This document shows positions 27,668 through 35,573 of a DNA stretch of 64,000 bases, one piece after another. How positions within the stretch are numbered: position 1 is the first letter of the stretch; every line of letters begins with the position of its first letter. Made by a program: the position numbers and the translations under genes. The notes under the pieces were generated by a model. It made no database searches and had not been told where the DNA came from. It worked only from the letters and a program-made list of their open reading frames with translations. This DNA comes from Pseudomonas aylmerensis. Its GTDB lineage: Bacteria; Pseudomonadota; Gammaproteobacteria; Pseudomonadales; Pseudomonadaceae. Where the stretch lies: positions 1-64,000 of the forward strand of contig NZ_MAUE01000029.1 in the NCBI RefSeq assembly GCF_001702265.1, written 5' to 3'.

Positions 27668-28488
27668 GTGATGCCGCGATTCATCCCATCCGTTTTATCC
27701 TCAGTGACGTCGACGGCACTTTGCTGCACCCCGACCACAGCCTGAGCCAGCGCACCGCCGATGCGGTGCGCGCGTTGCGGGACGCCGGCGTTCATTTCAG
27801 CCTGGCCAGCGGGCGACCGCCCAAGGCCATGCTGCAACTGATCGAGACCTTTGGCATCGATGTGCCGGTGGCGGGCTTCAATGGCGGTACGCTGATCAAC
27901 CCGGATGGCAGCATCCTGGTGGCCCACCATCTGCCGGCGGAGGCGGCGCTGGTGACCCTGGCGCTGTTTTCGAGCGAGCCGGACGTGGAAGTCTGGGTGT
28001 TCGCCGACGGCGACTGGCTGCGCCGTGACTCGCCAGGGCCGATGGAGCAGCGCGAAGCTGACGGCCTGGGCTATGGACCCGTGGTGGTGGAGAGTTTTGA
28101 GCCGTACCTGGACCGGGTCGACAAGATTGTCGCTGCCAGTCACAACACGCAGTTGCTGGTTGAGCTGGAAGCGCAGTTGCAGCCCAAGGTACAAGGGCTG
28201 GCCCATGTGTCACGGTCGCAGCCGGTGTACCTCGACGTGACGGCCATGCTGGCCAACAAGGGCGAGGCGCTCAAGACCCTGGCCGCGCACCTGGGCGTGC
28301 CCCTGGAGCAGACGGCGGCCATCGGCGATGGCGGCAATGATCCGGCCATGTTTCAAGTGGCCGGGTTGTCGATTGCCATGGGCCAGGCAGAAGAAGCCGT
28401 CAAGCGCCAAGCCAGTGTGGTCACTGGTAGCAATATTGACGACGGTGCGGCCGAAGCTATTGAACGGTTTATTCTGGCCGCGCAATAA
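27664..28488 (+). CDS. Cof-type HAD-IIB sugar-phosphate phosphatase
   Basis: 274 residues. HAD motif I is SDVDGTLLHPD near the N-terminus, motif II lies in SLASGRPP, and the C-terminal metal motif is AIGDGGNDPAMFQVAG. Motifs and cap size fit the Cof/YbiV group, which dephosphorylates sugar phosphates. Co-expression with zwf and gnd suggests a housekeeping role on sugar-phosphate by-products; that is inference. Overlaps zwf by 4 bases and is followed by a long hairpin. Confidence 0.92.
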   Translation: MSDAAIHPIRFILSDVDGTLLHPDHSLSQRTADAVRALRDAGVHFSLASGRPPKAMLQLIETFGIDVPVAGFNGGTLINPDGSILVAHHLPAEAALVTLALFSSEPDVEVWVFADGDWLRRDSPGPMEQREADGLGYGPVVVESFEPYLDRVDKIVAASHNTQLLVELEAQLQPKVQGLAHVSRSQPVYLDVTAMLANKGEALKTLAAHLGVPLEQTAAIGDGGNDPAMFQVAGLSIAMGQAEEAVKRQASVVTGSNIDDGAAEAIERFILAAQ

Positions 28489-28494
28489 AGGCTG

Positions 28495-28541
28495 AACTTG
28501 CGCTCATGAAGGGTGTGTCACACCGTTAATGAGCGCAAGTT
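28495..28541. terminator. Long inverted repeat between convergent genes
   Basis: AACTTGCGCTCAT pairs with ATGAGCGCAAGTT over 13 bases, and GGTGTG/CACACC pairs inside. It starts 7 bases after the HAD stop. There is no T-tract, so factor-independent termination is uncertain; it may act as a bidirectional roadblock or 3' end stabiliser. Confidence 0.6.
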
Positions 28542-28552
28542 ACTCTCTCGAC

Positions 28553-28813
28553 TTACTTCGGCATCGCCCAGGATTGCAACTGGTGGCCGTCTTTATCGAG
28601 TTCGGCGCGGGCCTGTAACAACAGGTTTTCCAATTGCGCTGGGTCGGTATATGCACTAGACGACAATTGTTTGCTGCCAATACGGGTGTTGGTGCGGTCG
28701 ATGACGCTCAGGCTGAGGGCGCCGTTGCCATCGTGCCAGGCCACGCACTGAAAGGGCTGGAAAGCACGGTCTGCGATCAAAAGAGCTTCGTTGATGCGGA
28801 GCGGGGCGTTCAT
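28553..28813 (-). CDS. Conserved hypothetical protein, 86 residues
   Basis: Begins MNAPLRINEALLIADRAFQP at ATG 28813; the frame is open to 28915 but the earlier part looks untranslated. GAAGGAGAG is not seen; the upstream GAGAGAAGACCCAC gives a moderate ribosome-binding site. The protein is soluble with no signal peptide and no motif I can assign. Convergent with the HAD gene and divergent from the sigma-54 regulator. Confidence 0.7.
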   Translation of the reverse strand: MNAPLRINEALLIADRAFQPFQCVAWHDGNGALSLSVIDRTNTRIGSKQLSSSAYTDPAQLENLLLQARAELDKDGHQLQSWAMPK

Positions 28814-29157
28814 GTGGGTCTTCTCTCTCATTGCCCATTCAAGTGAATGCCGTTGGTTGGGCGAGCCAAACGGCGGGTTACTTGTACTGATGCACGATGA
28901 CGGGGTACGGGTCACATGCTAGAGCAAGATTTTTTAACTTTCCCTGATTAACGTCATGTAAGCGGCTGTTTTGAAAGCTGAATGAAAGTTTCCACGGCGC
29001 GCAACTTTTTGCCGGCAGAGACCGGTAAGTGGCTTTTTGCCCAGACTTATAGCAAAACGGTCCAAGCGCTGCGTCAAGACCTTGCTAGTGTTAGCCCCAA
29101 GCGTCACAAATCGTTGTTTTAAAATAACTTTAACAATTTTGACGTCAAGGAATAGTC

Positions 29158-30483
29158 ATGATTGTTACACCCGTGCAGCGCCGTTTGCTTGTGGTCGACC
29201 CGTGTGACGATTGTCACGGGCTACTGCCCGGCTTGCGCACGGCCGGGTGGGAGGTCGACAGCTGTGCCTTGGAGTCCGTCGGCGATCGGTCCTGCGACGT
29301 CGGCCTGTTACGTTTACAGCCCTATCACCTGGAGCGCCCCGAGGCGGTCAAGGAGCTGATCGGCCGCAGCGGCACCGAGTGGATTGCGGTGCTCAGCCAG
29401 GACGTATTGCGCCTGCAGAATGTCGGAGACTTTGTCTGCGAATGGTTTTTTGACTTCCATACCTTGCCCTTCGATGTCGCCCGCGTACAGGTGACCCTGG
29501 GCCGCGCCTTCGGCATGGCGCGCCTGCGTGGCAAAGGCCACACCCAGGTGGATGAGCCGGAGCACGAACTGCTGGGCGACAGTCGACCGATCCGCGAGTT
29601 GCGCAAATTGCTCTCCAAGCTGGCGCCGACCGAATCTCCCGTGCTGATCCGTGGGGACAGCGGCACCGGCAAGGAGCTGGTGGCCAAGACCCTGCACCGT
29701 CAATCGCAGCGTCACGCCAAGCCGTTTGTCGCGATCAATTGTGGGGCGATCCCGGAGCACCTGATCCAATCGGAATTATTCGGGCATGAGAAGGGCGCGT
29801 TCACCGGCGCCCACCAACGCAAGGTCGGACGTATCGAAGCGGCCAACGGTGGCACCTTGTTCCTGGATGAAATCGGCGACCTGCCGATGGAACTGCAAGC
29901 CAATTTGCTGCGTTTCCTGCAGGAAAAACAGATCGAGCGAGTCGGTGGCAGCCAGCCGATTGCGGTGGATGTGCGGGTGCTGGCCGCCACGCACGTCGAT
30001 CTGGAGGCCGCGGTCGAGAAGGGCACCTTTCGCGAAGATTTGTATTACCGGCTGAATGTGTTGCAAGTGGTCACTGCGCCGCTGCGTGAAAGGCATGGCG
30101 ACGTGGCGATGCTGGCCAATCATTTTTCACGCTTCTACAGCCAGGAAACCGGACGGCGACCGCGCAGCTTCAGTGAAGACGCGCTGGTAGCGATGGGGCA
30201 GCACCCTTGGCCGGGCAATGTCCGCGAACTGGCCAACCGCGTGCGTCGTGGCCTGGTGCTGGCTGAAGGGCGGCAGATCGAGGCCGTTGATCTGGGATTG
30301 CAGGGTGAACAGGCAATTTCGTTGCCGATGGCTACACTGGAAGACTATAAGCACCGCGCCGAGCGTCAGGCGCTGTGCGATGTGCTCAACCGGCACAGCG
30401 ACAACCTGAGTGTCGCGGCCCGCGTGCTGGGGGTTTCCCGGCCCACGTTCTACCGGTTGCTGCACAAACACCAGATCCGCTAG
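29158..30483 (+). CDS. Sigma-54-dependent activator with degenerate receiver domain, probable fap regulator
   Basis: 441 residues. The N-terminal domain (1-125) resembles a receiver but the phospho-acceptor position reads LLRLQP with R52 where Asp is expected, as in VpsR/FleQ-like proteins. A central AAA+ domain follows: Walker A GDSGTGKE, the sigma-54 contact loop GAFTGA and Walker B GGTLFLDEIGD. A Fis-type helix-turn-helix ends it (LSVAARVLGVSRPTFYRLL). It faces the fap operon, which starts with a sigma-54 promoter, so it is the likely fap activator. Control may be by ligand (perhaps c-di-GMP) instead of phosphorylation; this is inferred. Confidence 0.88.
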   Translation: MIVTPVQRRLLVVDPCDDCHGLLPGLRTAGWEVDSCALESVGDRSCDVGLLRLQPYHLERPEAVKELIGRSGTEWIAVLSQDVLRLQNVGDFVCEWFFDFHTLPFDVARVQVTLGRAFGMARLRGKGHTQVDEPEHELLGDSRPIRELRKLLSKLAPTESPVLIRGDSGTGKELVAKTLHRQSQRHAKPFVAINCGAIPEHLIQSELFGHEKGAFTGAHQRKVGRIEAANGGTLFLDEIGDLPMELQANLLRFLQEKQIERVGGSQPIAVDVRVLAATHVDLEAAVEKGTFREDLYYRLNVLQVVTAPLRERHGDVAMLANHFSRFYSQETGRRPRSFSEDALVAMGQHPWPGNVRELANRVRRGLVLAEGRQIEAVDLGLQGEQAISLPMATLEDYKHRAERQALCDVLNRHSDNLSVAARVLGVSRPTFYRLLHKHQIR

Positions 30484-30496
30484 GGCGGGTAAACCG

Positions 30497-30534
30497 AAAA
30501 GCCCCGCAACGACCCTTATCGTTGCGGGGCTTTT
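30497..30534. terminator. Bidirectional intrinsic terminator
   Basis: AAAAGCCCCGCAACGA pairs with TCGTTGCGGGGCTTTT across a 6-base loop. It stands between the sigma-54 regulator (plus) and fapF (minus) and has A/T tracts on both sides. Confidence 0.93.
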
Positions 30535-30572
30535 CCTTGTGGGTTTTCCATCCCTTACCGGCGATGGTTTGC

Positions 30573-31880
30573 TTAGAAGTAGTACGGGAATTTCAGGCTG
30601 AAGGTAAAGTCCGGCGCATCGTCTGTCATACCGATCGACAGGTTCGGCACGATCGTCAGGTTGTCCGAGGCCGCAATCGTCATGCCCACGTTGAAGTACC
30701 CGGCGTTGGCGTCGCTGGAGACCACCGATTGCCAGTCCTGGCCGCTCTGCTTGACCTTGCTCTTGCGTTGCACCAGATCGGAGACGGAGAACGACATACT
30801 CATCTTCTCGTTGAGGGCGAAGGCGACACCTACGCCGAGTTGGAAGCTGTCACCCAGGCTGATCTTGCCGGGGATTTTCTGGTTGACGTTGGGGCTGATA
30901 TCGCTGAACGAGTCCTCGAAGTTGTGGGTATAGGACAACGAACCGAACAGCACGGCCGGGTCGAAGGTCTTGACCAGGGAGATGCCCGGCGTCACCGACC
31001 ACACCCCGTTGCCCGTCGGCAGGCTTTCCGGCACGGCGAGGTTGTCGTTGCCCGGTTGTTCGATCAGCTTGATGCCATACGGATCTTGCCCGGTAGGCGC
31101 CTTGACGCGCACCGACACCACCGCATCCGGCAGGCTGGCGCTTTCGTCGAGGAATTTGTAGGCAATGCCGAAGTTGACGTCGCCAATGGTCGGGTCGCGG
31201 GTCACCGTCCCTTCCGAGGTGGCATTCGAGTTGCCGCCGGCGCCGCCGGACTGGTAGGTCGACTCGCGGTACACCACCGGCACGTTCAGGTCGAATTGCC
31301 AGCGATTGTCCAGGTTATAGCGCCCGGTGAGATCCAGGGTCCAACTGTCGGACTTGATCCGGTCGAGGTTGATGTTGCCGAGGAAAATCGAATCCAGCGC
31401 CAGGAAGCCGTTGAGGGACAACTGACGGGCGTCGTAGCGGGCATAGGTGATGCCGGTTTCGAAGCTGAACTTGCCGTTGCCGAAGAAGCCACTGGCCTCG
31501 TTGTACAGGTTGCTCACGCTCTGGGCGGGGGCCGAGTCGTCTTTGAGGCTTTGCCCATAGGAACTGCCGCCGCCGCCGGCACCGCCCGATGCCGCCGCGG
31601 CACCGACGCCGGGCGCACCGGCCACGGTGGTATTTTTACTGAAGTCGGCGGGCGACTTGGCCAGGCGCTTGGGCGCAGGCGTCGCGGGCTGGTCTTCTAC
31701 CTGTCGCACCCTCTGTTCCAATACCGCCAATGCTTTTTGTTGCACTTCGTAGCGTTGCTTGAGCTCCAGCAGTTCCTGTTTCAGCGATTCAATATCGGCG
31801 TCCGGCGCTGCATACAGCATCGTTGCAGGCAGGAGCGTACTCAAACAAACCACGGCACGTAACGATAAAGATCGATGCAT
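30573..31880 (-). CDS. fapF: FapF, outer-membrane amyloid secretion channel
   Basis: 435 residues. A signal peptide (cleavage near LYA-AP) is followed by a coiled coil (about 27-65, IESLKQELLELKQRYEVQQKA in register), a Gly/Ser/Ala-rich linker and a beta-barrel ending in an aromatic strand (FTFSLKFPYYF). FapF is a trimeric 12-stranded channel gated by its N-terminal helix that exports FapC, FapB and FapE. Last gene of the fap operon. Confidence 0.93.
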   Translation of the reverse strand: MHRSLSLRAVVCLSTLLPATMLYAAPDADIESLKQELLELKQRYEVQQKALAVLEQRVRQVEDQPATPAPKRLAKSPADFSKNTTVAGAPGVGAAAASGGAGGGGSSYGQSLKDDSAPAQSVSNLYNEASGFFGNGKFSFETGITYARYDARQLSLNGFLALDSIFLGNINLDRIKSDSWTLDLTGRYNLDNRWQFDLNVPVVYRESTYQSGGAGGNSNATSEGTVTRDPTIGDVNFGIAYKFLDESASLPDAVVSVRVKAPTGQDPYGIKLIEQPGNDNLAVPESLPTGNGVWSVTPGISLVKTFDPAVLFGSLSYTHNFEDSFSDISPNVNQKIPGKISLGDSFQLGVGVAFALNEKMSMSFSVSDLVQRKSKVKQSGQDWQSVVSSDANAGYFNVGMTIAASDNLTIVPNLSIGMTDDAPDFTFSLKFPYYF

Positions 31881-31929
31881 GAAGTAAGCCGTCCCTTTCT
31901 AATGCGTAAGTGTCGTGGCTCAGCGTAGT

Positions 31930-32679
31930 TCAATAACCGGCAGGGCGTAGGCCTTTGAGTTGATCCAGATTGAGGTTTTGCGTGATGTTGTTCAGGCCGT
32001 TGTTGCCCAGCACCACGTTGAGCTGGGTCAGGTTGTTCACGAAGTTGCTGTTGCCTTGGATGATCGTGCCTTGCAGCACGTTGCCGCCGCCAATTTGCTG
32101 CACGACATTGCCTTGGTTGTTATTGGCCTGGAGGGCCATTTGCAACCCGCCATTCTTGGCGGTGACCGTGACCTGGCCCGCTGCGGTGCCGCCGGTAATC
32201 GGCTGGCCGGCCATCAAGGCCTGGCCGGACTGGACGAAGTTGGCGGGCGCCAAGCCGTTCTTGCTGACGTTGATATCGACGCCGTTGGTGGCCGTGTTGC
32301 CGTCACCGGCGGCACGTACGCTCTGCACAACACCTTGGCCGGTGCCCAGGCCGGCGCCACCGACGACCGTGCCGGTGCCGTTGGGCTGCTGGATCACGCC
32401 GTTGCCATCGTTGCCGGTGATCTGCACATAGAACTGCGGGGTGATGGTGGAGGCGCTGACTTGCATGTTGGCGGTGCCGGTGACGGTGGCACCGGCGGCG
32501 TTGGTCCAGGTACTGCTCATGACGATGCCAAAGCTCACGATTCGCCCGGGCATCACGTAGCGGCCGCGCAGGTCGGCCATTTCTGAATCCTTGAGCTCGA
32601 TCGGCTTGAACGCCGACGAAGCATAAACAGGTGCTGAGGCTGTCAGGCACATGACCGTCAGCCAACCGAGAGTGTTCAT
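31930..32679 (-). CDS. fapE: FapE, minor fibril-associated protein
   Basis: 249 residues. Signal peptide (cleavage near VYA-SS), then a Gly/Asn/Gln-rich body with amyloid-like repeats toward the C-terminus (NNNQGNVVQQIGGGNVLQG, then NLTQLNVVLGNNGLNNITQN). FapE is exported and found in mature fibrils in small amounts. A strong AGGAGCAG ribosome-binding site lies just before the ATG. Between fapD and fapF. Confidence 0.92.
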   Translation of the reverse strand: MNTLGWLTVMCLTASAPVYASSAFKPIELKDSEMADLRGRYVMPGRIVSFGIVMSSTWTNAAGATVTGTANMQVSASTITPQFYVQITGNDGNGVIQQPNGTGTVVGGAGLGTGQGVVQSVRAAGDGNTATNGVDINVSKNGLAPANFVQSGQALMAGQPITGGTAAGQVTVTAKNGGLQMALQANNNQGNVVQQIGGGNVLQGTIIQGNSNFVNNLTQLNVVLGNNGLNNITQNLNLDQLKGLRPAGY

Positions 32680-32716
32680 CGTCTGCTCCTGGAGCGTCCT
32701 GCTCCTTATTGCGCTT

Positions 32717-33394
32717 CTAGAAGAAGTCGCTCTGGATAAAACCGAAGTCCATCAGTTCGCTGTCGCGTACCGGGCTGAATTCGTTCAGCTGGTTCTTGGC
32801 GGTCAGTGGCGTGGGCGGGTCGAGCAGGGCATTGGCCTTGTCGTAGCCTTCACCCAGCACGGCGAATACGATGCCGTTCCAGCCTTTGACGAAATCGTCC
32901 GTGGCGTAGCGCTTGTGGCCCAGTACGGGATCGCCGATGTACACCCAGTCCTTATCGGCGCGCTGCATGACCACGAAATGCTTGTAGCCGCGAATATCCA
33001 GCAGTACGACCACAGGCACTTTCACGGTGAGCAGCACTTGCGCAGTGATCCGGTAGCCCTTGGCACGCATGTTGATGCTTTCCAGGTAGCGCTTCATGTC
33101 GAGCATGGAAAAGCCCTGGGTACGCACCAGGTCCTGGTCGGCGTTGACCAGCATGCCCTTGATCACGTGCTCTTCATCCACGTCCATCCAATACGCTTGG
33201 CGCAGGATGGTGGCCAGTGCGGCGGCGCCACAACTGAAATCGGTTTTCTGTTCCACCAGGTTGGCGAACTTGCGCTCGCGGATGCTCTCGACCTTTTTGT
33301 AGATCAACCCACCACCGGGCATGACCACGGCCATTTGCCCCGCCCAGGTCGGGCCGGTGAGTGCTAGCAGCAGGAAGAGGGCAACGAGGCGCAT
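32717..33394 (-). CDS. fapD: FapD, C39-family cysteine peptidase
   Basis: 225 residues. Signal peptide (cleavage near TWA-GQ), then a C39-type papain-like peptidase: catalytic Cys at C55 in FSCGAAALAT, His in GYKHFVVMQ, and Asp in IGDPVLG. FapD is the periplasmic protease needed for amyloid export. It comes after an intrinsic terminator downstream of fapC, so it should be made in smaller amounts than the fibril subunits. Confidence 0.93.
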   Translation of the reverse strand: MRLVALFLLLALTGPTWAGQMAVVMPGGGLIYKKVESIRERKFANLVEQKTDFSCGAAALATILRQAYWMDVDEEHVIKGMLVNADQDLVRTQGFSMLDMKRYLESINMRAKGYRITAQVLLTVKVPVVVLLDIRGYKHFVVMQRADKDWVYIGDPVLGHKRYATDDFVKGWNGIVFAVLGEGYDKANALLDPPTPLTAKNQLNEFSPVRDSELMDFGFIQSDFF

Positions 33395-33422
33395 GATCGT
33401 ATGACCTGTTGGACACTGGAAT

Positions 33423-33449
33423 AAAAAAGGGCCTTGTTGCCAAGGCCCT
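33423..33449 (-). terminator. Intra-operon terminator between fapC and fapD
   Basis: On the minus strand GGGCCTTG pairs with CAAGGCCC across the loop GCAA, followed by six T residues. It lies 8-34 bases past the fapC stop. It should cut read-through to fapDEF, giving subunit excess over secretion machinery. Confidence 0.85.
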
Positions 33450-33456
33450 ATCAGGA

Positions 33457-34164
33457 TCAGAAGCGAGTGATTGCTACGTTGTTCTGACCTTGGTTGTTGC
33501 TACCCGACAGAACGTTGGAGTTCGACACCCCAGAGCTGTAGTTCATCGAGTTGTTCACGCTGGCGTTGTTGACCACTGGTTTGGCGCTCCAGCCATGGCC
33601 ACTGCTCAGGTTGAGGGTCAGGTTGCCCGACACATCCTGCACGCCGACTGCGGATGCAGCACCGCCGTCGCCATTACCCGAGGCGATTGCAACGCTGTTG
33701 CTGGCCTGGTTGGAAGTGCCCGATGCGGCGTTCAGCTGGATGACGCCCGAAGAGTTGTTGCCGCTGTCGTTGAGCGACGCGTTGTTTTTGGTGCCGCTGT
33801 TGAGCACGAAGTTGCCGGTGTTCGATTGTGCGGTACCGGTGCTGGCGAACACGAAGTTGGCATCGCCGGAAACGATGGCCACGTCGTTTTTGCCTTGGTT
33901 GTTGTCACCGCTCAGCACGTTCCCGTTCGCTACGCCACTGATGTGGTTGTAGGAGTCATTGGCCGAAGCGTTGTTTTTGGTTTTGTCGTTGATCACCACG
34001 TTGGAGTGGTTGCTTTGACCATCTGTAGTCGTCGCGGCAGCCGTGGTAGGGGCTGGTTGTGGACCGCCGCCACCACCATGGTGAGGTTGACCCGCTTGAG
34101 CAGCAACAGCCATGAGCGCAGCGAGAGCGAAAGCCAGTGGTTTGAGAGCCATTGTAGTTTTCAT
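33457..34164 (-). CDS. fapC: FapC, major amyloid fibril subunit
   Basis: 235 residues. Signal peptide (cleavage near AQA-GQ) and a His/Gly/Pro-rich spacer, then three imperfect amyloid repeats separated by linkers. Each repeat has NNAS-x-N/D-S, a SGV core and NQ-x(2)-N-x-VAI at its end (for example SGVSNSNVLSGSNNQGQN). There are no cysteines. It polymerises into biofilm fibrils outside the cell. A very strong ribosome-binding site, AAGGAGATACACC, precedes the ATG. This is a short form; other species have longer linkers. Confidence 0.95.
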   Translation of the reverse strand: MKTTMALKPLAFALAALMAVAAQAGQPHHGGGGGPQPAPTTAAATTTDGQSNHSNVVINDKTKNNASANDSYNHISGVANGNVLSGDNNQGKNDVAIVSGDANFVFASTGTAQSNTGNFVLNSGTKNNASLNDSGNNSSGVIQLNAASGTSNQASNSVAIASGNGDGGAASAVGVQDVSGNLTLNLSSGHGWSAKPVVNNASVNNSMNYSSGVSNSNVLSGSNNQGQNNVAITRF

Positions 34165-34231
34165 GGTGTATCTCCTTGCTTCTAATTAGTTGGTTAAGTG
34201 TTGGTACGGTCTAGCTATCGACCCAGCTCCA

Positions 34232-34795
34232 TCAGTTGAGTCGTAAGTTCAGGGTGTTAGCCACTCGGTTCCCCACCCCGGCGCTCTGGTTGACCTGTAC
34301 CACTCCACGGCTGCCGGTGAAGGCCTGGTCGCTGGTAACGACCTGGCGGCTGCCAGTGGTAGGGGTCAATCCTGAGTCTGTTGCAAGCGCAACGTTCTGT
34401 TGCGACATGACACTGTCGTCGATGCTTTGCGGACCTGCGTTGATGCTGATCCGCACGGCATTGATCATCTGGTTCTGGGCCCCGGCCGACTGATTGATGC
34501 TCAGTACACCGTTGCCGTTGCTGAAAGAGGTGCCCTTGATCGCCGCGTTGGCGTTGAGGGAGCGATCGGCGGGAACGCCGCTGATGCTTTGCGTGACGTT
34601 GATGTTCGCCTGGGCGTTGTGGCCTGTGGCGATGGCGACGTTGTTGCTCAATTGCTGCTGGTCACCGGCGGCCTGGTTAAGCATGACCACGCCGTTGTAT
34701 TGCTTGCCCGAGTTATCCAGGGTGGCGTTGTTGTTGCTGTCGGCCATTGCCGCGCTGCAACCCAGCACCGCGAGAAGCATCCATGAACGGTTCAT
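34232..34795 (-). CDS. fapB: FapB, minor amyloid subunit and probable nucleator
   Basis: 187 residues. Signal peptide (cleavage near AMA-DS), then three FapC-like repeats with NQ-AG motifs (VVMLNQAAGDQQQLSNN; VLSINQSAGAQNQMIN; VVQVNQSAGVGNRVAN). In the Fap system FapB is a low-abundance subunit thought to seed FapC fibrils. The ATG overlaps the fapA stop as ATGA. Confidence 0.94.
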   Translation of the reverse strand: MNRSWMLLAVLGCSAAMADSNNNATLDNSGKQYNGVVMLNQAAGDQQQLSNNVAIATGHNAQANINVTQSISGVPADRSLNANAAIKGTSFSNGNGVLSINQSAGAQNQMINAVRISINAGPQSIDDSVMSQQNVALATDSGLTPTTGSRQVVTSDQAFTGSRGVVQVNQSAGVGNRVANTLNLRLN

Positions 34796-35244
34796 TTCAT
34801 CGCTCCTCCGACCATGCCGCTGATACCGTTCAGCGGTTCTAGGCCACGTGAGACCGCGCTGTTGATCGTGCCCGAGATGCCGCCACCACTGTGGCCGGGC
34901 GCACTGGCTGCACCCAGGCCGATACCGCCGCCGATGTTGTTCAAGCCGGTGATATCGCCGTTGGGCATGATGCTGCGGGTGATACTGGCGCCGGTGGTGA
35001 TGCCCGCAAAGTCGTTGTCGCTGAGGACGACGCTGGTCACCGTGGCGATCTGTGCGGACGGATTGGCATTGGCGGTGGTGGGGTAGGGGTCGACGCCGCG
35101 AGTGCGGCCGATTGCGTAAGGATTCACATGGCGATCAATCACAATCACACCGTTACCGTCGGCCAGCGCTGGAAGGCTGACGCTGGTTGCCAGCACGCAG
35201 CTGACCAGGAGGAGGCTCAATGAACCTTGAGTGTGAGTGACCAC
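34792..35244 (-). CDS. fapA: FapA, periplasmic amyloid chaperone-like protein
   Basis: 150 residues. Signal peptide (cleavage near ALA-DG), then a small Gly-rich, low-complexity protein without cysteines. FapA is the first gene of the operon. In Fap systems its loss changes FapB/FapC fibril composition, so it is thought to chaperone subunits in the periplasm. Transcription should begin at the sigma-54 promoter 53-68 bases upstream of the ATG. Confidence 0.92.
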   Translation of the reverse strand: MVTHTQGSLSLLLVSCVLATSVSLPALADGNGVIVIDRHVNPYAIGRTRGVDPYPTTANANPSAQIATVTSVVLSDNDFAGITTGASITRSIMPNGDITGLNNIGGGIGLGAASAPGHSGGGISGTINSAVSRGLEPLNGISGMVGGAMK

Positions 35245-35296
35245 GGCACTATTCCTTATTCTTCGCGCTGACCCTAAACAGCGCTGTAAGGGATAG

Positions 35297-35312
35297 AGCA
35301 GAAGGCGTGCCG
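35297..35312 (-). promoter_or_regulatory. Sigma-54 (-24/-12) promoter of the fap operon
   Basis: On the minus strand this reads CGGCACGCCTTCTGCT against the consensus TGGCACG-N4-TTGCA/T. The invariant GG and GC are present and exactly 12 bases apart. It lies 53-68 bases upstream of fapA. The sigma-54 activator gene at the other end of the operon is the obvious partner. Confidence 0.85.
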
Positions 35313-35375
35313 CTTTTTATTTACCTTTGTTATTCAGGGGGTTGGGATTAATTAGCGGCAAAGTGATGTCACGGT

Positions 35376-35393
35376 TGTTTCATCCATGAAACA
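35376..35393. promoter_or_regulatory. Palindromic enhancer candidate for the sigma-54 activator
   Basis: TGTTTCAT and ATGAAACA, perfect 8-base arms around CC, centre about 80 bases upstream of the -24/-12 element. Position and symmetry fit a binding site for a dimeric enhancer-binding protein. The rest of 35245-35573 holds no gene; a GC hairpin (GGCCCGC/GCGGGCC, 35551-35570) lies at the 3' end of fecR but lacks an adjacent T-tract. Confidence 0.6.
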
Positions 35394-35573
35394 GGCCCTT
35401 GCACACGCGCACTGACCGCACCCATGCGCAAACGCTTCACCTGGCTGTATCAGCGGCGTAACACCTTGCCGGGTAAACGCAGGACGCCGCCCAGCACGGG
35501 CGGTCCAGCGCGTCCAGGTGTAAAAAAAATGGACACTGCACGCGCAGCGAGGCCCGCACCGGCGCGGGCCGGC

